Part shown: one piece after another, positions 1 through 9,378 of the stretch | Position numbering within the stretch: the stretch's first letter is position 1 | Layout of the letters: each line of letters starts with the position of its first letter | Origin: Streptomyces roseochromogenus subsp. oscitans DS 12.976 | GTDB lineage: Bacteria; Actinomycetota; Actinomycetes; Streptomycetales; Streptomycetaceae | Direction of reading: 5' to 3' | Assembly: GCF_000497445.1 (NCBI RefSeq) | Contig: NZ_CM002285.1 | Coordinates: 469,894-501,378 of the forward strand | DNA length: 31,485 nt | Notes under the pieces: model-generated | Databases searched by the model: none | What the model saw: only the letters and a program-made list of their open reading frames with translations | What the model was told of the DNA's origin: nothing | Made by a program: the position numbers and the translations under genes

Positions 1-3000
1 AGGAGGATCCGGCCGGGGTCCTCGGCCTGCGCGGCCCGGACCAGCCCCTGCACGGCGGCGCCGGCGAGGCCGCCGCCGGTGAGCACCACGAGCACCGAAT
101 CCGCGAACCGGTCGCCGGCGGACCACGCCCGCAGGGTCTCCAGCGTGCGTCCCAGGGCGGTCCGCACCGCGCCGGGCAGTTGCTCGCCCTCGGCGTGCGG
201 GGCGGTGACCGGCAGCATCACCACGTCCGGCACGGGAGTGCCGAGCGCGGCCAGGCCGGGGTGCAGCGGGGCGCCGAGACCGAGGTCGTCGTCGCCGAGG
301 ACCGCCCAGGTACGGCGTTCGGGGCGGCCGGCGGCCTCGGGCAGTGGTTCGTCGGTGACGGCGTACAGGTGGCGCCGCTGCCGCGGGGCGAGCCGGTCGG
401 CTGTGACGGGGCGGGTGACGTACGACTCGACGGAGGCGAGGGGTCGGCCCTCGGTGTCCGCCAGTTCGATGCGGGTGCCGTCGGTGCCGGGGGTGACGCG
501 GACGCGGGCGGTGAGGGAGCCCTGGGTGTGCAGGGCCACTCCGGTCCAGGCGAAGGGCAGGGCGATGCCCTCTCCCGGCTGCGCCTCCACGTCCAGGAGC
601 GAGGTGACGTGCAGGGCGGAGTCCAGCAGCGCCGGGTGCAGGGCGTGCCGGGTGGCGTCCTGCCGTGCGCTCGGGGGCAGTTCGAGTTCGGCGAGGAGGG
701 TGTCGCCGTCCCGCCAGGCGGCTCGTACGCCCTGGAAGACGGGGCCGTAGTCGTAACCCTGGGAGTGCAGGCGCGGGTAGAGGCCGGTGACGTCGAGGGG
801 GGTGGCGCCGGGCGGCGGCCAGGCACCGGACACGGCCGGGGGCGCGGTGGCGGGGCCGGTGAGGGTGCCGGTCGCGTGTCGCGTCCAGCCCTCGCCCTCG
901 GGGGCGTTCTCGGCGCGCGAGTGGATCTCCACGGTGCCGTCGGAGCCGACGGCGGCCTGGAGGCGTACGGCGGTGTCCGCGGGCAGTACCAGCGGGGCCT
1001 GCAGGGTCAGTTCCTCCACGACGGGGCGTTCGGTGAAGCGCCCGGCGTGCAGCGCGAGGTCCACCAGCGCGGCTCCGGGCACCAGGACCGTGCCCAGCAC
1101 GGCGTGCTCGGCGAGGACCGGGTGGGTGGCGGTGGAGATCCGGCCGGTGAGCAGCACACCCGCGTCGCCGGGCAGGTCCACGCGGGCGCTGACCAGCGGG
1201 TGGTCGACGGCGGCCAGGCCGTGCCCGGCCGCGTCGCCGGTGCTGACGGCCAAGGTGGGCAGCCAGTACCGGCGGTGGTCGAAGGCGTAGGTGGGCAGGT
1301 CGACTCGGTTTCCCGCATACGTCCCGTACAGCACCGCCCAGTCGACGTCCGCGCCCCGCGTGTGTACGGCGGCCAACGCGCCCAGGAGGCTGGGCAGTTG
1401 AGCGCGGTCCTTGCGGGCGGTGGAGATGAACGCCGGGTCTTCGGCGTCCGGCAGGCAGTCGGGGCCCATGGCGGTGAGCGCGGGCGCGGCGCCGAGTTCG
1501 AGGAAGGTGTCGGCGCCGTTCGCGGCCAGCGTGCTGACGGCGTCGGCGAAGCGTACGGTCTCCCGCACGTGCCGTACCCAGTAGTCGGCGGAGCCGAGTT
1601 CGGCGGCGGTGGCCGGTGCGCCGGTGAGGGTGGAGACGATCGGCACGGTCGGTTCCGCCGCCTCGATGCCGGTCATGACCTCCCGGAACGCGGCCAGCAT
1701 GGGCTCCATGCGGGGCGAGTGGAAGGCGTGCGACACGTGCAGCCTGCGGGTGGTCGTGAAGTGCGCGGCGACCTCCGTGACGGCGTCCTCGTCGCCGGAG
1801 ACGACCACGGCACGCGGTCCGTTGACGGCGGCGATCCCGCACCGCCCGTCCAGCAGCGGGGTCACCTCCTCTTCCGAGGCCTGTACGGCGACCATCGCGC
1901 CGCCCTCGGGCAGGGCCTGCATGAGCCGGCCCCGGGCGGCGACCGCAGTGACGGCGTCCTGCAGGGACCACACGCCCGCCACGTGCGCGGCGGCGAACTC
2001 GCCGACGGAGTGGCCGGCCAGCCAGTCGGGGCGCAGCCCGAAGGATTCCAGCAGCCGGTAGAGGGCGACCTGGGTGGTGAACAGCGCGGCCTGGGTGTAG
2101 GCGGTCTGCTCCAGGGTCTCGGCGTCGTCGCCGAACACGACCTCGGCGAGGGGCCGTTCAAGGTGTTTGTCGAAGAGGGCGGCGGCGCGGTCGAAGTGCT
2201 CGGCGTAGCCGGGGAACGCGTCGTACCAGTCACGGCCCATGCCCGGGCGCTGGGCGCCCTGACCGGAGAACAGGTAGGCCAGCCTGCCGTCCGTGGCGGA
2301 CCCGGTGACGAGGAGTCCCGGTGCTTCTGTTCCGCGCGCCAGGGCGTCCAGCGCGGTGGCGGCCTGCTCGTCGCCGGTCGCGAGGACGACGGCGCGGTGG
2401 GCGTGGGTGCCGCGGGTGGTGGCCAGGGCCAGGCCGAGGTCGGCGGAGGCCGTGCCGGTCAGCTCCAGCAGGCGCCTGGCCTGGCCGCGCAGGGCCTCGG
2501 GCGAGCGGGCGGAGACCGGGAGGGCGAGCACCGGCGGGGCGGTGGCCGGGGCGGCCGCCGAGGGCTCCGGGGGCTCCGCGGGCTCCGGCTCGGTGAACTC
2601 CTCAAGGATCACATGGGCGTTGGTGCCGCTGATCCCGAAGGAGGACACACCGGCGCGGCGCGGCCGGTCCGGCGTCCGCCACGGGCGCTGCTCGGTGAGC
2701 AGTTCCACGGCGCCGGCGCCCCAGTCGACCTGGTGGGACGGCGCGTCCACGTGCAGCGTCTTCGGCAGTACGCGGTTGCGCATCGCCATGACCATCTTGA
2801 TGATGCCTGCGACACCGGCGGCTGCCTGCGTGTGGCCCATGTTGGACTTGATCGAGCCCAGCCACAGGGGGCTGTCCTCGGTGTGCTCGGCGCCGTAGGT
2901 GGCCAGCAGCGCCTGCGCCTCGATCGGGTCACCCAGCGTCGTACCGGTGCCGTGCGCCTCTACGGCGTCGACGTCGGCCGGGGTGAGTCCGGCGGCGGCC

Positions 3001-6000
3001 AGCGCGGCGCGGATGACGCGCTGCTGGGAGGGGCCGTTGGGGGCGGTCAGGCCGTTGGAGGCGCCGTCGGAGTTCACGGCGGAGCCACGGACGACCGCGA
3101 GGACACGGTGGCCGTTGCGGTGGGCGTCGGAGAGGCGTTCTACGACGATCAGGCCGGCGCCCTCGCCCCAGCCGGTGCCGTCGGCCGCGGCGGCGAAGGA
3201 CTTGCAGCGGCCGTCGGCGGCCAGCCCGCGCTGCCGGGCGAAGTCCACGAAGGTGTCCGGCGTCGACATGACGGTCACGCCGCCGACCAGGGCGAGATCG
3301 CACTCGCCCTGCCGCAGCGCCTGGGCCGCCAGGTGCAGGGTGACCAGCGAGGAGGAGCAGGCGGTGTCGACGGTGACGGCCGGCCCTTCCAGACCGAGGG
3401 CGTAGGCGACGCGGCCCGAGACGACGCTGCCGAGGCTGCCGTTGCCGAGGTAGGCGGCGAGGTCCTCGGGCACCTCGGCCAGCCAGGAGCCGTAGTCGTG
3501 GTACATGACGCCCGCGAACACGCCGGTGCGCGAGCCGCGCAGGTGGTGCGGGTCGATGGCGGAGCGCTCCAGCGCCTCCCAGGACACCTCCAGCAGCAGC
3601 CGCTGCTGCGGGTCCATGGCGGTGGCCTCGCGGGGGCTGATCCCGAAGAAGCCGGCGTCGAACTCGGCCGCGTCGTACAGGAAGGCGCCCTCGCGGGCGT
3701 AGGTGCGGCCGGGGGTGCCCGGCTCCGGGTCGTACAGCGCCTCGGTGTCCCAGCCGCGGTCCGCGGGGAAGTCGCCGACCGCGTCGACGCCGTCGGCGAC
3801 GAGCCGCCACAGATCCTCCGGGGAGCGGACCCCGCCGGGGTAGCGGCAGCTCATGCCGACGATGACGATCGGGTCGTCGTCCACCGTGCTGCGAATGCCG
3901 GGTGCGGCGGTCTCCTGCGAGCCGGTGCCGAAAAGGGTGTCGCGGATGTGGTCGGCGAGGACGCGGGAGGTGGGGTGGTCGAAGACGAGGGTGGCGGGCA
4001 GGCGCAGCCCGGTGGCGGTGCCGAGCCGGTTGCGCAGCTCCACGGCGGCCAGCGAGTCGAAGCCCAGGTCGGTGAAGGCGCGGCCGGGGTCGATGGCGGA
4101 CGGCCCGTCGTGCCGCAGTACGGCGGCCACTTCGGTGCGGACCAGGTCGAGCAGGGCGCGGTCGCGGTCGGCGGCGGGCAGCGCGGCCAGCCGTCCGCCC
4201 GTGGCCGGGGCAGGAGCAGCGGCGCTCGCCGTGGTCCGGCGGGTGACCGGGCGGACGAGGGTGGTCAGCAGCGGCGGTATGCCGTCGGGGCGGCGGCGTA
4301 CGGCGGCGGCGTCGATCTCCACGGGCACCAGGTGGGGTGCGCGGGAGCGGAGGGCGGCGTCGAACAGCTCCAGGGAGCGTTCGGCGGACAGTCCGGGGAT
4401 GCCGTAGCGCGCGATGCGGTCCAGGGCCGTGTCGTCCAGGGCCGCGCCCATGCCGCTGTCGGTGGCCCACAGGCCCCAGGCGAGCGCGGTGGCAGGCAGG
4501 CCGAGGGCGGCGCGGTGCTCGGCGAGGGCGTCGAGGTAGGCGTTGGCGGCGGCGTAGTTGCCCTGGCCGGGGCCGTCGAGGACGGCGGCGAGGGAGGAGA
4601 ACAGCACGAAGCGGGCGAGGTCGCGGTCCTGGGTCAGCTCGTGCAGGTGCCAGGCGCCCAGCGCCTTGGCGTGGAAGACCTCGTCCACCATTTCGTCGGT
4701 GAGGGTGTCCACGACGCCGTCGCGGACGGTGCCCGCAGCGTGCACGACGGAGTCGACGGGGTGCTCCTCCAGCAGCCGGCGCAGTGCCTCGCGGTCGCCG
4801 ACGTCGCAGACGGCCACGGTCACCTCGGCGCCGAGCGCGCTGAGTTCGGCGTGCAGGCCGGGAGCCGTACCGCTGCGGCTCACCAGAAGCAGGCGGCGTA
4901 CGCCGTGGGTGCGGACCAGGTGCCGGGCCAGCAGCGCGCCGAGGCCGCCGGTGCCGCCGGTGACGAGGACGGTGCCCCAGTCGGCGGCCGGGGCGGGTTC
5001 GTCGGCGGGCTGCGCCATGAGCCTTGGGACGCTGAACTCACCTTCGACGAGGGAGATTTCGGGTTCGCCGGTGGCGAGGATCCGGCGCAGGTCGGCCTCG
5101 GAGGGCAGCGTCTCGTGCTCGACGAGGACGTACCGCCCGGGGTTCTCGGCCTGGGCGGAGCGGACCAGGCCCCGGACGGCCGCGTGGGCGGGGCTGCCGG
5201 GCGGGGTCACGAGGACCAGCCGGGTGTCGGCCAGGCGCTCGTCCGTCTGCCAGGTGCGCACCAGCCGGAGTACGTCGAGGACGTGGGCGCGCGCCGCGTC
5301 GGCGCCGGTGCTCGCCGGGCCCGGCACGCGGTGCACGACGGCGTCCGGGGCGGGGCCGTCGAGCAGGGCGTCGGCGGAGTCCGCGAGGACGGCGGTGCGC
5401 AGGGGTGCGGTGGTCGCCGGTCGGGGGTACGGCGACCACCGCACGGCGTACAGGACGTCGTTGCCCTGTACGGGTCGGGAGGTCAGGGCCTCGATGTCGG
5501 CCACCGGGGCGCCGGTGGCGTCGGCGAGGTGCAGGGTGATGGTGTCGGTGCCCTTGCGGGTGATCTTCACACGGAGGGCCGGCGCACCGGCGGCGTACAG
5601 GGTGACGCCGGTCCAGGCGAACGGCACCAGGACCTCGGGGCGCGGCGGGGCGTCGAGGTCGGCGGCGTGCAGCGCGGCGTCGAGCAGCGCCGGGTGCAGG
5701 CCGAACTCGCTTGCCTCGGCGGCGGCTTCGGCGGGCAGGGCGACCTCGGCGTAGACGTCGTCGCCGTGCCGCCAGGCGGCGCGCAGCCCCTGGAAGGCGG
5801 GTCCGTAGCCGTAGCCCTGCTCGGCGAGGTCGGCGTAGACGCTCGCTACGTCAAGCGACGTGGCGTTCTGCGGCGGCCACACGGTCAGGTCGGCCGGGGC
5901 GGCCGGGGCGGTGGCGGCGAGGACGCCCGCGGCGTGCTGGGTCCAGGGGGCCGCGTCGTCGGCGCGGGTGTGGACGGTGACGCTGCGGCTTCCGGAGTCG

Positions 6001-9000
6001 TCGGGTTCGCCGACGGCGACCTGCACGGCGACGTCGTCGTCGGGGCGCAGCACGAGCGGGGCGCCGAGGGTCAGCTCCTCCAGGCCCGCCGCGCCGACGT
6101 GGTCGCCGGCGCGCAGGGCGAGTTCGACGAAGGCGGTGCCGGGGAACAACACCTGTCCGGCGATGACGTGGTCGGCGAGCCACGGCTGGGTGCGGGTCGA
6201 CAGGCGGCCCGTGAGCACGACGCCCTCGGCGCCGACGGCGACCACGGCCCCGAGCAGCGGGTGACCCGCGGGAAGCTGGCCGAGGCCGGCTGCGTCGGTG
6301 GCGGTGTTCTGCTCCAGCCAGAAGCGGCGCCGCTGGAAGGGGTACAGGGGCACGTCGATGCGGCGTCCGCCCAGGGGGGCGAAGTGCCGCCGCCAGTCGA
6401 CCGGGACGCCGCGGGCGTGGGCGGCGGCGAGTGCGGCGACGGCCTCGCGGGCCTCGGGCCGCTCGCGCCGCAGCACCGGCAGGAAGGCGGTGCCGGGTGC
6501 GTCGGTGCAGTCCGGGCCCATGGCGGACAGCACCGCGTCGGGGCCGATCTCCAGGAACGTCCGCACCCCGGCGTCGGCGAGCGCGCGCACGGCGTCGTGG
6601 AAGCGGACCCGGGCGCGGACGTGCTCCACCCAGTACTCGGGGTCGCACAGCTCGGAGGTGACAGGCGCGCCGGTGACGGTGGAGACGACCGGCAGCTTCG
6701 GCTCGGCGTAGTCCAGGACGTGTACGACGCGCCGGAACTCGGCCAGCATCGGTTCCATGAGCGGCGAGTGGAAGGCGTGACTGACCCGCAGGCGCTTGGT
6801 GTCGTGGCCGCGCGCGGCGAGTTCGGCGGCGATGCGCTCCACGTCGGCCGCGTCGCCGGAGACGACCACGGCGGCGGGGCCGTTGACGGCGGCGATGCCG
6901 GTGCGCGGGGTGAGCAGCGGCGCCACCTCGTCCTCGGTGGCGCGTACGGCGGCCATGGCGCCGCCTTCGGGGAGTCGCTGCATGAGCCGGCCGCGGGCGG
7001 CGACCAGGATCGTCGCGTCCTGCAGGGTGAGTACCCCGGCCACGTGCGCGGCGGCGATCTCGCCGACGGAGTGCCCGGCGAGCTGGTCGGGGGTGAGGCC
7101 CCAGCTCTCCAGGAGCCGGTAGAGGGCGACCTCCACGGCGAACAGGGCGGGCTGCGCGTACTCGGTACGGTGCAGCAGCCCGTCCTCCTCGCTGCCGGGC
7201 TCGGCGCACAGGACGTCCTGCAGCTGCCGGTCGAGCTGGAGGTCGAAGTGGGCGCAGACATCGTCCAGCGCGTCGGCGAACACCGGGTAGCTGGCGGCGA
7301 GTTCGCGGCCCATGCCGATGCGCTGGCTGCCCTGCCCGGTGAAGAGGAAGCCGAGGTCGCCGTCGGCGCGAGCCGCGATCGGCGCGTCTCCGGAGGCCAA
7401 CTCGCTTAGTGCGGCGCGCAGTTCGGTGCGGTCGGCGGCGACGAGGACGGCCCGGTCGGGCAGGGCGGCCCGGGTGGTGGCCAGCGAGTGGGCGAGGTCC
7501 AGCGGGTCCGCGTCGTCCGCCAGGGGCAGCAGGTCGGCGGCGCGGGCCCGCAGGGCTGCTTCACCTCGGGCGGACAGGGCGAAGGGCAGCGGGGTGCCGG
7601 CGGGTAGGGCCGGTCGCGTCTCCGCTACGGCCTCTTCGGGCTCGGGCTGTTCCAGGATGACGTGCGCGTTGGTCCCGCTGACCCCGAACGACGACACACC
7701 CGCGCGCCGGGCCCGGCCGGTCTCGGGCCACGAGCGCTGCTCGGTGACGAGTTCCACGGCCCCCGAGGACCAGTTGACGGCCGGGGTGGGCGCGTCGACG
7801 TGCAGCGTCGCCGGTATCTGTCCGTGCCGCATGGCGAGGATCGTCTTGATCACACCGGCGACACCGGCGGCGGCCTGGGTGTGGCCCAGGTTGGATTTGA
7901 CGGAGCCGAGCAGCAGGGGGGCGCCGTCGGGTCGGTCCTGGCCGTAGGTGGCCAGCAGCGCGGTGGCCTCGATGGGGTCGCCGAGCCGGGTGCCGGTGCC
8001 GTGTGCCTCGACCACGTCGACGTCGGCGGCGGTGAGCCCGGCGTCGGCGAGTGCCCGGCGGATCAGCCGCTGCTGGGAGGTGCCGTTGGGTGCGGTCAGG
8101 CCGTTGGAGGCGCCGTCCTGGTTGACGGCGGAGCCGCGCACGACGGCGAGCACCTGGTGGCCGTTGCGCCGGGCGTCGGACAGACGCTCCAGGACGAGCA
8201 CGCCGACACCCTCGGCGAATCCGGTGCCGTCGGCCGCGGCGGCGAACGCCTTGCAGCGGCCGTCGGGCGCGAGGCCGCGCTGCCGGCTGAAGGCGGTGAA
8301 CACACCGGGCCCGCCCATCACGGCCACGCCGCCCGCGAGGGCGAGCGAGGACTCGCCCTGCCGCAGCGAGCGGCAGGCCAGGTGGACGGCGACCAGGGCG
8401 GCGGAGCAGGCGGTGTCGACGGTGACGGCCGGGCCCTCGGCGCCCAGCACGTAGGCGACGCGGCCGGAGATGACGCTGGAGGCGTTCCCCGCGAGCAGGT
8501 AGGCGTCGAGCCCGTCCGGGGCGTCGTGCAGGCGCGGCCCGTACTCCTGCACCTCGGCGCCGAAGAACATGCCGGCCGGGGTGCCGCGCAGTGCCGTGGG
8601 GTCGATGCCGGCGTCTTCCAGGGCCTGCCAGGAGGTCTCCAGGACGAGCCGCTGCTGCGGGTCCATGCCGAGCGATTCCCGTGGGCTGATGCCGAAGAAC
8701 TCGGCGTCGAACTCGGTTGCGGTGTCGAGGAATCCGCCGCTGCGGACGTAGGCGCTGCCGGGTGTCTCGGGGTCCTCGTCGTAGAGGGCGTCCAGGTCCC
8801 AGCCGCGGTCCTGCGGGAAGCCCGACAGCACTTCGCCGCCCTCGGCGAGCAGCCGCCACAGGTCGGCGGGCGAGGAGATGCCGCCGGGGAAGCGGCAGCC
8901 GAGGCCCACGACGGCGATCGGTTCGCCGGCGGCGCCGTCACCGGCCGTCTCGGGATGGTCGTCCGATCTGCCGTGGACCTCGGCGAGCAGCCGGGCGGCC

Positions 9001-9281
9001 AGGTCGTGGACGGTGGGGCAGTCGTAGGCAAGGCCGACGGGCAGGTCGAGGCCGGTGCGCTCGGTCAGCCGCCGGTGCAGGTCGACCGCGGCGAGCGAGT
9101 CGAGTCCCAGCGCCGAGAACGGGGCGGCCGCGTCGAGCGAGTCGACCGTGCCCGGCCGGGCCGCTTCGATCGCCTCGGTCACGGCCGTGCGCACCAGTTC
9201 GGTGACCAGCCTGCGGTGCTGGGAGGGTACGGCCGTGGCGAGCCGTCGTCCCAGAGCTGAATCGGATCCGGGCCCGTTCAT
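1..9281 (-). CDS. Modular type I PKS, first protein (loading ACP, module 1, start of module 2), 3' end missing
   Basis: Builds the first steps of the polyketide chain. The 3093 visible residues read: ACP about 25-105 (phosphopantetheine Ser62 in LGLDSL); KS1 about 120-545 (Cys292 in DTACSAAL); AT1 about 640-940 (Ser738 in GHSVGE, HAFH from 835, so malonyl-CoA); DH1 about 1005-1290 (His1038 in HxxxGxxxxP, Asp1201); KR1 about 1430-1620 (TGGTGGLG, Tyr1576, VRD in the LDD position, so probably B-type); ACP1 (Ser1743); KS2 (Cys1975, DTACSSSL); AT2 (Ser2425, HAFH from 2518, malonyl); DH2 (His2726); then the start of a KR region at the window edge. No ER lies between DH1 and KR1, so module 1 should leave a double bond. 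The protein opens directly with an ACP, without docking helix or loading AT. This fits a VinP1-type first PKS charged in trans by the VinK-like transferase. ATG 9281 follows a GGAG with 8-nt spacing. Confidence 0.96.
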   Translation of the reverse strand, partial: MNGPGSDSALGRRLATAVPSQHRRLVTELVRTAVTEAIEAARPGTVDSLDAAAPFSALGLDSLAAVDLHRRLTERTGLDLPVGLAYDCPTVHDLAARLLAEVHGRSDDHPETAGDGAAGEPIAVVGLGCRFPGGISSPADLWRLLAEGGEVLSGFPQDRGWDLDALYDEDPETPGSAYVRSGGFLDTATEFDAEFFGISPRESLGMDPQQRLVLETSWQALEDAGIDPTALRGTPAGMFFGAEVQEYGPRLHDAPDGLDAYLLAGNASSVISGRVAYVLGAEGPAVTVDTACSAALVAVHLACRSLRQGESSLALAGGVAVMGGPGVFTAFSRQRGLAPDGRCKAFAAAADGTGFAEGVGVLVLERLSDARRNGHQVLAVVRGSAVNQDGASNGLTAPNGTSQQRLIRRALADAGLTAADVDVVEAHGTGTRLGDPIEATALLATYGQDRPDGAPLLLGSVKSNLGHTQAAAGVAGVIKTILAMRHGQIPATLHVDAPTPAVNWSSGAVELVTEQRSWPETGRARRAGVSSFGVSGTNAHVILEQPEPEEAVAETRPALPAGTPLPFALSARGEAALRARAADLLPLADDADPLDLAHSLATTRAALPDRAVLVAADRTELRAALSELASGDAPIAARADGDLGFLFTGQGSQRIGMGRELAASYPVFADALDDVCAHFDLQLDRQLQDVLCAEPGSEEDGLLHRTEYAQPALFAVEVALYRLLESWGLTPDQLAGHSVGEIAAAHVAGVLTLQDATILVAARGRLMQRLPEGGAMAAVRATEDEVAPLLTPRTGIAAVNGPAAVVVSGDAADVERIAAELAARGHDTKRLRVSHAFHSPLMEPMLAEFRRVVHVLDYAEPKLPVVSTVTGAPVTSELCDPEYWVEHVRARVRFHDAVRALADAGVRTFLEIGPDAVLSAMGPDCTDAPGTAFLPVLRRERPEAREAVAALAAAHARGVPVDWRRHFAPLGGRRIDVPLYPFQRRRFWLEQNTATDAAGLGQLPAGHPLLGAVVAVGAEGVVLTGRLSTRTQPWLADHVIAGQVLFPGTAFVELALRAGDHVGAAGLEELTLGAPLVLRPDDDVAVQVAVGEPDDSGSRSVTVHTRADDAAPWTQHAAGVLAATAPAAPADLTVWPPQNATSLDVASVYADLAEQGYGYGPAFQGLRAAWRHGDDVYAEVALPAEAAAEASEFGLHPALLDAALHAADLDAPPRPEVLVPFAWTGVTLYAAGAPALRVKITRKGTDTITLHLADATGAPVADIEALTSRPVQGNDVLYAVRWSPYPRPATTAPLRTAVLADSADALLDGPAPDAVVHRVPGPASTGADAARAHVLDVLRLVRTWQTDERLADTRLVLVTPPGSPAHAAVRGLVRSAQAENPGRYVLVEHETLPSEADLRRILATGEPEISLVEGEFSVPRLMAQPADEPAPAADWGTVLVTGGTGGLGALLARHLVRTHGVRRLLLVSRSGTAPGLHAELSALGAEVTVAVCDVGDREALRRLLEEHPVDSVVHAAGTVRDGVVDTLTDEMVDEVFHAKALGAWHLHELTQDRDLARFVLFSSLAAVLDGPGQGNYAAANAYLDALAEHRAALGLPATALAWGLWATDSGMGAALDDTALDRIARYGIPGLSAERSLELFDAALRSRAPHLVPVEIDAAAVRRRPDGIPPLLTTLVRPVTRRTTASAAAPAPATGGRLAALPAADRDRALLDLVRTEVAAVLRHDGPSAIDPGRAFTDLGFDSLAAVELRNRLGTATGLRLPATLVFDHPTSRVLADHIRDTLFGTGSQETAAPGIRSTVDDDPIVIVGMSCRYPGGVRSPEDLWRLVADGVDAVGDFPADRGWDTEALYDPEPGTPGRTYAREGAFLYDAAEFDAGFFGISPREATAMDPQQRLLLEVSWEALERSAIDPHHLRGSRTGVFAGVMYHDYGSWLAEVPEDLAAYLGNGSLGSVVSGRVAYALGLEGPAVTVDTACSSSLVTLHLAAQALRQGECDLALVGGVTVMSTPDTFVDFARQRGLAADGRCKSFAAAADGTGWGEGAGLIVVERLSDAHRNGHRVLAVVRGSAVNSDGASNGLTAPNGPSQQRVIRAALAAAGLTPADVDAVEAHGTGTTLGDPIEAQALLATYGAEHTEDSPLWLGSIKSNMGHTQAAAGVAGIIKMVMAMRNRVLPKTLHVDAPSHQVDWGAGAVELLTEQRPWRTPDRPRRAGVSSFGISGTNAHVILEEFTEPEPAEPPEPSAAAPATAPPVLALPVSARSPEALRGQARRLLELTGTASADLGLALATTRGTHAHRAVVLATGDEQAATALDALARGTEAPGLLVTGSATDGRLAYLFSGQGAQRPGMGRDWYDAFPGYAEHFDRAAALFDKHLERPLAEVVFGDDAETLEQTAYTQAALFTTQVALYRLLESFGLRPDWLAGHSVGEFAAAHVAGVWSLQDAVTAVAARGRLMQALPEGGAMVAVQASEEEVTPLLDGRCGIAAVNGPRAVVVSGDEDAVTEVAAHFTTTRRLHVSHAFHSPRMEPMLAAFREVMTGIEAAEPTVPIVSTLTGAPATAAELGSADYWVRHVRETVRFADAVSTLAANGADTFLELGAAPALTAMGPDCLPDAEDPAFISTARKDRAQLPSLLGALAAVHTRGADVDWAVLYGTYAGNRVDLPTYAFDHRRYWLPTLAVSTGDAAGHGLAAVDHPLVSARVDLPGDAGVLLTGRISTATHPVLAEHAVLGTVLVPGAALVDLALHAGRFTERPVVEELTLQAPLVLPADTAVRLQAAVGSDGTVEIHSRAENAPEGEGWTRHATGTLTGPATAPPAVSGAWPPPGATPLDVTGLYPRLHSQGYDYGPVFQGVRAAWRDGDTLLAELELPPSARQDATRHALHPALLDSALHVTSLLDVEAQPGEGIALPFAWTGVALHTQGSLTARVRVTPGTDGTRIELADTEGRPLASVESYVTRPVTADRLAPRQRRHLYAVTDEPLPEAAGRPERRTWAVLGDDDLGLGAPLHPGLAALGTPVPDVVMLPVTAPHAEGEQLPGAVRTALGRTLETLRAWSAGDRFADSVLVVLTGGGLAGAAVQGLVRAAQAEDPGRIL

Positions 9282-9331
9282 CCACGCATCTCCACTTTCG
9301 GCCGACACCGGTATTCCTCAACTTTTTCCAC

Positions 9332-9378
9332 ACGGTAATGACGGGCCGCGAAAGGCCATACCCTTAAGCACCCCTAGG
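9332..9378 (-). promoter_or_regulatory. Predicted activator-dependent promoter of the PKS gene
   Basis: Read on the minus strand this holds CCTAGGGG (9378-9371), TTAAGGG one 10-bp period further on (TAAGGG 9366-9361), exactly 23 bp, then a TACCGT -10 box (9337-9332). Transcription would start near 9325, leaving a leader of about 45 nt before ATG 9281. The first repeat contains the TAG stop codon of the upstream glutamate mutase gene. The same layout with the same 23-bp spacing lies upstream of the vinJ-like gene and the first P450. No good -35 box is visible, which suggests that a bound activator replaces it. Function is inferred from position and recurrence. Confidence 0.7.

Noticed and set aside
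180..7409. A plus-strand open frame of over 2400 codons opposite the PKS
   Set aside because: Its translation is Gly/Val/Arg-rich low complexity with no family motifs, while the minus strand encodes continuous PKS domains. It is a shadow of GC codon bias.
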